Below, piece by piece: positions 8,083-15,630 of a DNA stretch of 27,679 nucleotides (position 1 is the stretch's first letter; every line of letters begins with the position of its first letter). The position numbers and the translations under genes were made by a program. The notes under the pieces are model-generated. The model made no database searches, was not told the DNA's origin, and worked only from the letters and a program-made list of their open reading frames with translations. Origin of the DNA: Acidobacteria bacterium UBA7540 (GTDB taxonomy: Bacteria; Acidobacteriota; Terriglobia; UBA7540); assembly GCA_002478145.1 (NCBI GenBank), contig DLMI01000078.1, positions 1 through 27,679 of the forward strand. Reading direction: 5' to 3'.

Positions 8083-10485
8083 CTAGGACGAGCGTTTTAC
8101 TGTAAGATCGACTGCCGCGCTGGGCGCCACCTTCGCCGAAACATGAACTGCTTCCCGCCTGAGGTAACGCGTGAGGGCCACGGATTCAACCAGATGGCCG
8201 TTAACCGATCCGCGAAGGGAATTCCCCAAGCCGTCTACGGGAAGAACCGCATCGAGATGGACCTGGTGCTGGTTCAGATTCTTGAGGGTAGCCCGCACCG
8301 CACCCGCAGTCTTCTCGTAGCTCAGGCTAAACCGGTCGTTGCCCATGGGAAAGTCTTCCCATGAAAACTGGTCGCTTGAGGGTAAGAATGGCGCGAATCG
8401 GAATACCCGCGTCGGAGCGTCGTAGGACACACCCAGGAATCGCGACATGAACACCGCCGAGTGGACACCAGCAAACCATCCCGACTTGCCGCAACTGTAC
8501 CGAACGGGCTTTTCATAATTCCACGGCGAGTTCAGGCCCATGCCGGTATAGGGCCACCACCACAAGGAACCGTCTGCGTCCGTTACCTTGCGGACTTCGG
8601 AATAATAACCGTGTTCGTCCCAAAGCGCCGAGCGGTCCAGGCCGTAGGCAATCCCTTTTATATATCCAGCTATCGTGGCGGGGGCATCGTACCACATGAT
8701 CGCCCACGCTCTCTCGTTATAGGACGAGTTGTATTTCGACATCGAAAAACGCATGTAATTCAGGTAAATTTCGTTGTCATATGCCAAAAATCCATAGAAG
8801 GGCATCAGCGTGGTGTCAGACTCTTCTCCATCGCTCATCATCTTCGGCACGCTGCCGTCTCGATTGACACCCTCGATGAACTGTTTGCCGAACGGACCGT
8901 CGATCACCGTTTTTTCCATGATCGCGGCGCGAACCCTGTCGGCCATTTGCGCATACTCGCGGCCGCGCTGGCGCTGGCCATACACTTCTTCCAAAATTCG
9001 CCCGTAGTCTTTGAGCGCGCGCCATGCCACCACATTCGAGCCGGTATGGTAATCGCACTTCACGTCACCGTCGGAGATGTGCTGAGTGGGGAAGAGCCAG
9101 ACATCTTCATCCACGCGCGAGGCAACGACCTCCTTCAGCAACGCTTCCCAGTTCGTCGCGAGCTCAGGGTGTTGCAAGAAGAAGGTTTTATCGCCCGTCT
9201 GCTCGTAATAACGCCCTCCCAATACGACGCTGGAAAGCGAACTACCCAGCGAGTGGTTGACTCCGCCGGGCATGACCGCGCTTTTCGGGCGCACGCCAAA
9301 CTCGGTGAACCAAAGGATCGTCTTCCGCGCCAGTTGAGGATCCTTCATACCGATCGGCAAGCAGGTGTAATAGGCATCTCTGTTCCACACCAGTCGGGTC
9401 GCTGGATAGCTGCCCCAGTTGGTTCCGACCAGCTTACCGCTGCCGGACATACCGATGCTCTGCAATGCCGTCATCATTTGCCGTTGGTGAAATTCCTGAA
9501 CGTATTCGTCGCCCGGCAGCTCAAGCTGGCCCATCATGCGCCGATAGTACTGCCAGCTTTCCAAGAGCCACTCGACAGAGCCACGCTCGTTAAATTCGCG
9601 GACAGTGGGATCACCCGGCGCACACAGTACGGTCGGGACCCAAACGCTCTCGCCCTTTATTAGATCGAAAGAAACTTCCCGTTGGAACGAGTTTTCCGTA
9701 CCCCCCAGCGCGATTTCGAACTCGCAGGGATCCGATTGGCTCAAATCCTGAGCCATAAACCCCTTAGGGTGGTTCCGGTTATCAGCGAAAATCTTCGGCA
9801 AATGAACGGTCCCCTGCAACGGATTTTCAGAAGTATTCTCGAGATGGAGCCCATAAACGATCCCTCTTAAGCGTTGGGAACCATCCGCTACGAGAGGGGC
9901 ATAAGTGAGCAGCCGAACCATGAATTGCCCGTCCGGGTCCGGCATCTCGGTGATTGGGAACATATTTCCAAGGAGTCCAGTACGGAAATCCCAGTCAAGC
10001 GTGGCCAGGTCAAGAACTCGGCCGCCGATTTCGACCGTATACGAATAGGGCCCAAAGCAGGTTATATCCTTTCCGGTCCATACTCCCGGCAAAAAGCAAT
10101 CCCCAAAGTACGAGTCTCGATAGAGGGTGACCTTCTTAATGCTGCCCTGGACACCGACATTCGCCAATGCCTTGTTGTTGCCAATGTCAAACGTCAGATG
10201 CGTAAAATCCTGGACCGCACAAAAGTGGCTGGCGGAATCGCCAAAGCGGTACGTTCCGGACCTCCGCTCAATCCAGAAGAACTTTCCCCAAGGCTGCCGG
10301 ATGACTTCGTTGACCGATTTGTAAAGGGGGGTTGAATCCTTTGCCGGCGTGACTGCAACCTGCGTTGGCGCGAACCCCAACAGCGGCATCGCCCCCACCC
10401 CCTGAAGAAAACTGCGTCGATCCATAGGCCAAGGGCTAGAAGGCCTGTACAAGCCAGACTCCCTTTCCTTGTTCTCTTCCCTCAT
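8083..10485 (-). CDS. Exported six-hairpin (alpha/alpha-barrel) glycosidase, family unassigned
   Basis: The 800-residue protein has a twin-arginine leader (MDRRSFLQGVGAMPLLGFAP, residues 21-40) and is probably exported folded. An N-terminal beta-sandwich region (about 50-330) precedes an (alpha/alpha)6-barrel catalytic part (about 340-700). Typical barrel segments are RLVWNRDAYYTCLPIG, CDYHTGSNVVAWRALKDYG and the aromatic-rich WWWPYTGMGLNSPWNYE. A C-terminal beta domain follows. This layout is shared by several clans (GH15, GH63, GH78, GH116 and relatives); I cannot name the family or the catalytic acids with confidence. The distal ATG at 10485 is supported by a strong aggagg 5 nt upstream, even though the Tat motif begins only at residue 21. 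The stop lies 32 bp from the Tn3 fragment, and a broken GH127 gene sits immediately upstream, suggesting a former operon. Confidence 0.72.
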   Translation of the reverse strand: MREENKERESGLYRPSSPWPMDRRSFLQGVGAMPLLGFAPTQVAVTPAKDSTPLYKSVNEVIRQPWGKFFWIERRSGTYRFGDSASHFCAVQDFTHLTFDIGNNKALANVGVQGSIKKVTLYRDSYFGDCFLPGVWTGKDITCFGPYSYTVEIGGRVLDLATLDWDFRTGLLGNMFPITEMPDPDGQFMVRLLTYAPLVADGSQRLRGIVYGLHLENTSENPLQGTVHLPKIFADNRNHPKGFMAQDLSQSDPCEFEIALGGTENSFQREVSFDLIKGESVWVPTVLCAPGDPTVREFNERGSVEWLLESWQYYRRMMGQLELPGDEYVQEFHQRQMMTALQSIGMSGSGKLVGTNWGSYPATRLVWNRDAYYTCLPIGMKDPQLARKTILWFTEFGVRPKSAVMPGGVNHSLGSSLSSVVLGGRYYEQTGDKTFFLQHPELATNWEALLKEVVASRVDEDVWLFPTQHISDGDVKCDYHTGSNVVAWRALKDYGRILEEVYGQRQRGREYAQMADRVRAAIMEKTVIDGPFGKQFIEGVNRDGSVPKMMSDGEESDTTLMPFYGFLAYDNEIYLNYMRFSMSKYNSSYNERAWAIMWYDAPATIAGYIKGIAYGLDRSALWDEHGYYSEVRKVTDADGSLWWWPYTGMGLNSPWNYEKPVRYSCGKSGWFAGVHSAVFMSRFLGVSYDAPTRVFRFAPFLPSSDQFSWEDFPMGNDRFSLSYEKTAGAVRATLKNLNQHQVHLDAVLPVDGLGNSLRGSVNGHLVESVALTRYLRREAVHVSAKVAPSAAVDLTVKRSS

Positions 10486-10494
10486 CTTGTCCTC

Positions 10495-10968
10495 CTATGA
10501 GTGTGTAATTTTAGTTCGGATTGGGTTCCTCCACAGGCCACCTGGTGGACAACTATTCCTTGTCCGGTTTTGTCGGCGACCCCCCAAAAAACTTCGAGCC
10601 GTCGATTCGAAATCTTCGGCGGAGAAGTTATAGCTCGACAGAAGTTGCCATAGCTTCCACAAGAAGGAAAGCTGTACCTTTTTCTCGTAGGGAAAGCCGG
10701 TGACTACCTTCGCCCATATGGTCTCTTGATCCTGCTTCCAAGTAATGGTTGACGTTGCATATAAATTCACATACAACCCATCCGCGCCGAGTGAGAAGAC
10801 TAATTCCGGCAGCCGGCCATATAATCGAGTACCATTTCCTTCGCAGCAGGTGTTATTGACTGTCCCATTCTCTTTTCGGCCATGCAACACAGCATGATAC
10901 CTGATGCCCCGCGTGCCATCCTGATTGGCCAGGACAACGTTGTAAATCGACCTCTCGATCTCGCTCAC
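10495..10968 (-). pseudogene. Broken second GH127 (DUF1680) gene
   Basis: About 95 residues (10968 down to about 10685) match the middle of a GH127 enzyme: IERSIYNVVLANQDG, GIRYHAVLHGRKE, and the zinc-site block NTCCEGNGTRLYG carrying the conserved Cys-Cys pair, then DGLYVNLYATSTI and TGFPYEKKVQLSF. The first ~400 residues are missing: an in-frame TAG stands directly before the GTG at 10968, and decayed transposase sequence follows. After VQLSF the frame continues without family resemblance, so the C-terminal domains were also deleted. NTCCEG differs from the LSCCVV of the intact GH127 at 1730-3670, so this was a different subfamily rather than a recent duplicate. It ends 9 bp before the next gene's start. 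Confidence 0.78.
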
Positions 10969-11054
10969 CTATTTTTCTTCGGTTGGAAAAAGTTGTGGAG
11001 GCGGTGGTTCAGAAAAATCCAGCTCACACTACAGCACAGCTCTCCAGTGTCCTT

Positions 11055-11563
11055 ATCCAAGAAATAGGACTCCAAGGCTCGCTCCGGGGGGGGCGAGGTA
11101 AAGTCCCACCACGTCGCGGACCTTCTCCTCGAACTGCGCATCGTTGGAAATCTTGAACCTTTCCACCCGATGGGGTTGCACGTCATAGCGTTGCCAGACG
11201 CGGGGCACCATCATGCGCGAAACCCGCAAGTGCCGAGCGAGGCCGCGCACACTCCAGTGGGTGGCGTTGGGCGGCCGCGTCTTCAGGGTGGTATCCAGGA
11301 TTTTCTGCTGCAACTCCGAGGTGAGCACCGGTGCCGACCTCTGGCGCTTCTGTGGTTGGCGGAGGGCCTCGCAACCGTCGCGGCGGAAAGCCGCGCGTGG
11401 CCAGAACCGTCGGGCGCGACAGCCCGGTTTGTTGCGAAATGGAATGGTTGGAGACCCCCTGGCTGGCCAGCAAAATCACTTTTCACTTTCGAGCCACCCT
11501 CTGCGGCGTGGTACCGGCCCGAGCCCAAGACTCCAACTGTTGCTTTTGAGCCTCATTGATCAT
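11055..11563 (-). pseudogene. Decayed IS630-family transposase (N-terminal half)
   Basis: Reading from an ATG at 11563, the first segment is MINEAQKQQLESWARAG...QRVARK. An in-frame TGA interrupts it just before KVILLASQGVSNHSISQQTG, the helix-turn-helix typical of IS630. A frameshift follows near LSRPTVLATR, and the second half appears in another frame as THWSVRGLARHLRVS...VQPHRVERFKISNDAQFEEKVRDVVGLYLAPP. It breaks off where the first catalytic Asp (VDEK) would follow. At least one stop and one or two frameshifts exclude function. The intact IS630 at 15631-16811 has the homologous HRIRTFTFS...IVGLYLNPP block but is clearly a different lineage. Confidence 0.78.
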
Positions 11564-11646
11564 AAGAGCAGCGGCGCGGGTAAACATGCGTCCATTAAAT
11601 CACGATGTCGCCGCACTGTAAATAATTAAATGGGACGGGGCACTAG

Positions 11647-13031
11647 TACTACTACGTTAAGTATTTTGGATCACGAGCCTCGACCACGTAGGGGTCGACG
11701 ACACGTGGGGCAAACGCCAAACATCCGGATCAAGACCCTCTGTAAACACCGCCGCGCCTCAGGCAAAGTCGGGAGCGGAGTTTTTTTTATGCCCCTGCCT
11801 CTCCAGCAGCAAGAAGGCGTATGCCAAGCAAACCAGCGTGACGTGATGATGCCAGCCTTGCCAGCCGCGCCCTTCGTAATGGTCCAATCCCAGTTCCTCT
11901 TTCAACTGCTGATAGTTCTGTTCCACGCGCCAGCGCAGCTTGGCCAGCTGCACCAAGTGTCGGAGCGAGACCCCCTCCGGCAGGTTCGAGAACCAATACT
12001 TCGTGGGAGCTTGCGCCTCGGGAGGCCATTCCATCAACAGCCAGACAGGTTCCAACTCAGGCCGGTCCTGAACATGGCCATGCGCCGGTTGCACCCGGCA
12101 AGCCGCAAAGCGGCTCCGCTGTGCGCCTCGACGGCCTTGTCGCCACGTCACGGTCCGCCATCGCTGGGCGGGCAGGGTGGTGGCCAGCTCACTCAGGGCC
12201 TGCGGCTCACCTCGGTAATAAGGTCGGCGGGGCCGGCCCCGACCGCCTCGTCGGCGTGGCTGGACGCGCTGCGTCGGCTTGTCCCAAACCACCGCGCTCG
12301 ATTCCACCCCCAGCACATAACCGAGTTGGCGTTTGGCCAGGCCTTGGCGGAACTCGTGGTTGTTCCCATAGCCCGCGTCAGCCAGAATGGGCTGCCGCCT
12401 CAAGCCCCAACCCAGCAAATGATCGATCAACTCCAAGGCCAACTCTCCTTTGGTGCGAAACGGGGTGTTCTCGGGAACCCCCGCCTTGCGACAACGCTCC
12501 CGGTCCTCGATCCAGGCCTGGGGGAGGTACAGCGCCCAGTCCAACGGCATACTCTCTTCTCGGGTGGCCAAATGCACTGCCACCCCGACTTGGCAGTTGC
12601 CCACTTTGCCCAGCGTGCCCGAGTATTGGCGGCCCACGCCCACGGACTCATGCCCTTGCTTGGGGAATCCGGTGTCATCGACAATCCATCCCGCCGCCGG
12701 CAGCAGTTCCCCTTCCATCTGCTCGGCCAGCAAACGGCGCACCGGTTCCCACGCCCAAGGGCTCTGCCCGACGAACTGCTGCAAGGCTTGGACATTGCCA
12801 CTCGGTACCCGCTGGGCCAGAGGCTCAATCGACTTGCGCTCCCCGTCCAGCAGCAGCCCCTGGACATACAGCGCGCCATGGTGTCGGCGCTCCGAGCGCC
12901 CCACGTGCTGCAAAAGTTTCGACAAAAACTCTTCCAGCCGATCCGCACAGGCTTCGAGTTCCCGGGAATTCATGCCTCCGAAACTTACACCCGGACGCTC
13001 GAATAGTCAAGAAATACTTAACATAGTAGTA
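11647..13031 (-). mobile_element. Complete IS701-family insertion sequence
   Basis: Terminal inverted repeats tactactacgttaagtattt (11647-11666) and its counterpart ending at 13031 differ at one position. Both ends are flanked by CTAG (11643-11646 and 13032-13035), a 4-bp duplication of the YTAR type reported for IS701. The 1385-bp length is normal. A single intact transposase gene is carried on the minus strand. It landed next to the decayed IS630 copy, upstream of the GNAT gene. Confidence 0.92.
11759..12973 (-). CDS. IS701-family DDE transposase
   Basis: The 404-residue protein is complete. The catalytic triad is visible: Asp in GWIVDDTGFPKQG, Asp in PILADAGYGNN, and Glu in the QQLKEELGLDHYEGRGWQGW block, which is the most characteristic IS701 signature. 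The N-terminal helical region (RLEEFLSKLLQHVGRSERRHHGALYVQGLL) precedes the core. An Arg-rich insert (PRRRGGRGRPRRPYYRG) lies between the second Asp and the Glu. The ATG at 12973 has a ggagg only one base upstream, which is unusually tight, so translation may be weak or start elsewhere nearby. Long frames on the opposite strand here (to 13026) are shadows caused by the high GC content. No defects seen, so the element is probably mobile. Confidence 0.92.
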   Translation of the reverse strand: MNSRELEACADRLEEFLSKLLQHVGRSERRHHGALYVQGLLLDGERKSIEPLAQRVPSGNVQALQQFVGQSPWAWEPVRRLLAEQMEGELLPAAGWIVDDTGFPKQGHESVGVGRQYSGTLGKVGNCQVGVAVHLATREESMPLDWALYLPQAWIEDRERCRKAGVPENTPFRTKGELALELIDHLLGWGLRRQPILADAGYGNNHEFRQGLAKRQLGYVLGVESSAVVWDKPTQRVQPRRRGGRGRPRRPYYRGEPQALSELATTLPAQRWRTVTWRQGRRGAQRSRFAACRVQPAHGHVQDRPELEPVWLLMEWPPEAQAPTKYWFSNLPEGVSLRHLVQLAKLRWRVEQNYQQLKEELGLDHYEGRGWQGWHHHVTLVCLAYAFLLLERQGHKKNSAPDFA

Positions 13032-13175
13032 CTAGAAGCTGGAAACTCAAACACACCACCTCCCAGTTACTGCCTACTGTTCTTCTCCACCCACAGTATC
13101 TTTGCAGAATGTAATATGTTCTCTGGCAAACATCGCCTGAGCTTGCTAAGATAGACCGTACTTTTCAATAAAATT

Positions 13176-13721
13176 ATGGCTACGCCAGCCCTGAACGTCT
13201 CCGCCAGACCCGACTTCCAGCTCAAAGTGCGTCCGGCCGAATTGCGGGACGCATCCGACATTGCCCGCATGTATCTACAGGCCACGCAGGACAACCTTGC
13301 CACCTTTGAGAACTTTCTCCTTGCGCCCGAGGAGCGAACGCGCTGGGTGAATGAACATGGGGGGAAGTATCCTCTCCTGGTGGCGGAGTTGAACGGTTGG
13401 ATTCTGGGCTGGGCAGCGCTCAGTCCATACCTCGTCCGTCCCCGCATGGAGGGAATCGCTGAACTCCTGATTTACATTGACCGCGACTACCGGCGTCATG
13501 GCGTGGGGCGGGAAATAATGCGCGCGGTCCTGGCCATTGCCGAGGCCGTCGGCCACTTCAAGCTGGTGGGTCGTTTCCTGACGCACAATGACGCCGGGCG
13601 GACGCTCTGCCGCATGACGGGCTGGCGCGAGGTGGGAGTGCACTTGAAACACACCAAGCTGGAGGGGCGCTGGCTCGACGTGGTGGTGGTTGAGTATCTA
13701 ATCCCCGAGAGCTTGAAGTAA
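13176..13721 (+). CDS. GNAT-family N-acetyltransferase, MnaT/PAT-like
   Basis: The 181-residue protein is a GCN5-related N-acetyltransferase that moves acetyl from acetyl-CoA to an amine. The order of motifs fits: VRPAELRDASDIARMYLQ at the start, GWAALSPY as beta-4, IAELLIYIDRDYRRHGVGREI as the acetyl-CoA pyrophosphate-binding motif (R/Q-x-x-G-x-G type, here RRHGVG), then a helix and LTHNDAGRTLCRMTGWREVGVHLKHTKLEGRWLDVVVVEY. That ending resembles the phosphinothricin/methionine-sulfoximine acetyltransferase branch, whose housekeeping role is often amino-acid acetylation; the substrate here is inferred only. No clear ribosome site precedes the ATG at 13176. The gene is convergent with the permease, and tandem heptamers follow 6 nt after its coding end. 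Confidence 0.85.
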   Translation: MATPALNVSARPDFQLKVRPAELRDASDIARMYLQATQDNLATFENFLLAPEERTRWVNEHGGKYPLLVAELNGWILGWAALSPYLVRPRMEGIAELLIYIDRDYRRHGVGREIMRAVLAIAEAVGHFKLVGRFLTHNDAGRTLCRMTGWREVGVHLKHTKLEGRWLDVVVVEYLIPESLK

Positions 13722-13726
13722 CGGTT

Positions 13727-13761
13727 GTAGGTGGTAGGTGGTAGGTCGTATGTCGTAGGTG
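13727..13761. repeat. Tandem heptamer array, gtaggtg type
   Basis: Five consecutive 7-bp units lie at 13727, 13734, 13741, 13748 and 13755. They read gtaggtg, gtaggtg, gtaggtc, gtatgtc and gtaggtg. They sit 6 nt after the GNAT gene, between two convergent genes. Confidence 0.85.
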
Positions 13762-13777
13762 GGGAAAGACCAGGATT

Positions 13778-13805
13778 CCAGTTTCTATTTTCCAGTTTCC
13801 GGTTT
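13778..13805. repeat. Tandem heptamer array overlapping the permease 3' end
   Basis: Four 7-bp units (ccagttt, ctatttt, ccagttt, ccggttt) start at 13778, 13785, 13792 and 13799. The permease stop codon (13785-13787) and its last residues, PETGK, are written by this array. The same heptamer family, inverted, is found upstream of the permease start at 15162-15196. Confidence 0.8.
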
Positions 13806-15143
13806 CTGCCTTCTTGCTTTCCGTCCCCAGAAGAGAAAAATCGGCACGCCCGTCAGGACCAGGATCAACCCGATTCCCGATTCCTTAGGGCTGCGCACCA
13901 GCGCGTTAGCCACGATGGTGAGTGCCGCGGCGCTGAAGGCGATCGGAACCACGGGATAACCCCAGACGCGGTAAGGCCGCTCCATGGCGGGGCGCTTGCG
14001 ACGCGAGATGACCACTGCGAATGTGGCCGCCGCATAAAAGAGCCAGCCGGTGAAGATCACGTAGGTGTAGAGCTGCTTGTAGCTGCCCGTTAAGGCCAAC
14101 ACGATCGACCACCCACCCTGGATGAGCAAGGCGACCGCCGGCGTTGCATAGCGCGGATGGACTCGTCCCATGGAAGGGAACAACACGCCATCGCGCGCCA
14201 TGGCAAAGTAAGCGCGCGGGCCGCCCAGCACGGTGCCATTGATAGCGCCAAAAATGGAACACAGGATCAAGGCGGCAACGAACGTCGCGCCTCGAGGCCC
14301 AGCCAGGACTTCCATGGTCTTTGCTGCGACGCGCTGATGCTCTGCGAGGGCTGGAAGCGGCAGCACGTGTAGGTAGGCGAGATTCGCACCTATGTAAACC
14401 GCGATTACCGCTAGCGTGCCCACCAGGTAGCTGCGCGGAAGCACGCGCAAAGGGTTCTTGACCTCGCCGGCCGCGAAGGAGAGCATGTGCCAGCCTTCAT
14501 ACGCCCAGAGCACGCCAATCATGGCAACGCCGAATGAACTCGCAGTGGTGTGTGGCACAGGCAACGAGTGGGTAGCCTGCACGGGGACGATATGGTGCGA
14601 GAAAAGAGCAGCGCCCATGATAATGGCCAGACCCGCCAACTTGGCCAGGCTAAAGATGGTTTGGACTGCGGCTGCTTTTCGGACCCCCAGGACATTGACG
14701 AAGGTCAGCAAGGTGACGGCACCTGTCGCCACGAACTTCTGTTCGAGAGGCGATAGCGGCATAAATGTGGCGCTGTAGATTCCGAAAGCAACGGCCAGCG
14801 TAGCGACAGAGCCGGAATTGATGACGAGAAGCAACGCCCAGCCATAGAGAAAGGCAAAGAGCTTGCCGTAAGCGTCACGCAAATAAACGTATATGCCTCC
14901 TGCGGCAGGATTGGCCGTCCCCAGTTCCGCCAGGGAGAGCGCGCCAGCCAATGACAGCGCGCCTCCGACGAGCCAGACCAGCATAAGGGCTTCGACTGAC
15001 CCGACCTGTTGGGCGACGTCGTGAGGCACGAGAAAGATTCCGGAGCCGATGATCGTGCCGATCACGATGGCCGTCGAGCCTATAGTGCCGAGGGCACGGT
15101 GAAGTTCGTGCGCAGTCTTGGGTGGGGCGGATGGTGTGGACAT
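13785..15143 (-). CDS. APC-superfamily amino-acid permease
   Basis: The 452-residue inner-membrane protein has about 12 hydrophobic segments and the family's opening block IGSTAIVIGTIIGSGIFLVPHDVA, where the unwound first helix binds the substrate backbone. SLAELGTANPAAGGIYVYLRDAYG and the later FGAINGTVLGGPRAYFAMARDG are also characteristic of the LAT/AAT-type amino-acid transporters. It probably imports or exchanges an amino acid; specificity cannot be read from sequence. The frame extends to a TTG at 15155, but the ATG at 15143 is the better start; no strong ribosome site is seen for either. The C terminus runs into a 7-bp repeat array that encodes the tail and stop. Convergent with the GNAT gene; an upstream heptamer array separates it from insertion-sequence debris. 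Confidence 0.87.
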   Translation of the reverse strand: MSTPSAPPKTAHELHRALGTIGSTAIVIGTIIGSGIFLVPHDVAQQVGSVEALMLVWLVGGALSLAGALSLAELGTANPAAGGIYVYLRDAYGKLFAFLYGWALLLVINSGSVATLAVAFGIYSATFMPLSPLEQKFVATGAVTLLTFVNVLGVRKAAAVQTIFSLAKLAGLAIIMGAALFSHHIVPVQATHSLPVPHTTASSFGVAMIGVLWAYEGWHMLSFAAGEVKNPLRVLPRSYLVGTLAVIAVYIGANLAYLHVLPLPALAEHQRVAAKTMEVLAGPRGATFVAALILCSIFGAINGTVLGGPRAYFAMARDGVLFPSMGRVHPRYATPAVALLIQGGWSIVLALTGSYKQLYTYVIFTGWLFYAAATFAVVISRRKRPAMERPYRVWGYPVVPIAFSAAALTIVANALVRSPKESGIGLILVLTGVPIFLFWGRKARRQKPETGK

Positions 15144-15161
15144 AGAAGGAACCAAAAAACT

Positions 15162-15196
15162 AGAAATCAGAAATTAGAAATCAGAAACTGGAAACT
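15162..15196. repeat. Tandem heptamer array upstream of the permease
   Basis: Five 7-bp units start at 15162, 15169, 15176, 15183 and 15190: agaaatc, agaaatt, agaaatc, agaaact, ggaaact. The last two are the inverse complement family of the ccagttt array at 13778-13805, so related heptamers flank the permease gene in opposite orientation. Confidence 0.82.
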
Positions 15197-15273
15197 GGGA
15201 GCACACTTTTCTCTGACCTGCCGTTAGCTTGTCGCCTACTGACCCGGAATTAGCTTTTTGGCTCTCGCCGGTG

Positions 15274-15287
15274 GAAAGTATACTTTC
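15274..15287. promoter_or_regulatory. Perfect 14-bp palindrome, possible operator
   Basis: GAAAGTATACTTTC is a perfect dyad centred at 15280/15281, about 130 bp upstream of the permease start. Its size fits a dimeric repressor site, but no regulator gene is nearby, and the surrounding region 15197-15465 shows no recognisable gene, only an open minus-strand frame ending at 15236 without family resemblance. Confidence 0.3.
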
Positions 15288-15465
15288 ATTTGCGTCCAAC
15301 GGAGCTCAATTTTTTCTTCAATCGGCATCAGCGGCTCCGAACTGCCCATCCAGAAGTCCTGCAAACCCCTTCTCGCCGCTTCTGGAACCGGATTTTTCAG
15401 ACACCGCACCCTTCGGTGGCTTTCCTGGGATCGATTTCTTGGTTGCCTCGCCACAACCGGCAGCT

Positions 15466-15625
15466 CTACCCTGTTGGGATCGTGAGAGCCGGCATCCGTT
15501 GCACCATTGCTCCAAACAGTCGCCGGGTTAGATGGCTCTCTGCCAAAAGCAGCCAATAGTAGCGGGCATATTTCAACAGCCGACCGCCCGTCTTCACCAA
15601 CCGCTGCTGCAGGCTCGTAAGCGAC
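15466..15625 (-). pseudogene. C-terminal tail of an IS1380-family transposase
   Basis: The 53 residues from SLTSLQQRLVKTGGRLLKYA through YYWLLLAESHLTRR to LTIPTG and a TAG resemble the extreme C terminus of IS1380 transposases (typically LREKLIKIGAK-x-V-x-HARY). It begins within 6 bp of the end of the intact IS630 at 15631. Removing the IS630 and one TA copy does not restore an upstream IS1380 frame, because two stops (TAG TAG) appear at the junction, so the tail was already truncated before IS630 arrived. It is distinct from the second IS1380 copy at 17270-19665, which has its own C terminus. Confidence 0.68.
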
Positions 15626-15630
15626 TACTA

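Noticed and set aside
8461..9663. 400-residue plus-strand frame opposite the six-hairpin glycosidase
   Set aside because: Composition follows the codon structure of the real gene on the other strand; no recognisable domain.
11630..13026. Two long plus-strand frames across the IS701 element
   Set aside because: Mirror frames of the transposase, running through both inverted repeats; rich in Pro/Arg/Ser as expected for antisense of GC-rich genes.
13727..13805. CRISPR-like array because of closely spaced repeats
   Set aside because: Units are 7 bp in direct tandem without spacers, so they are simple repeats.
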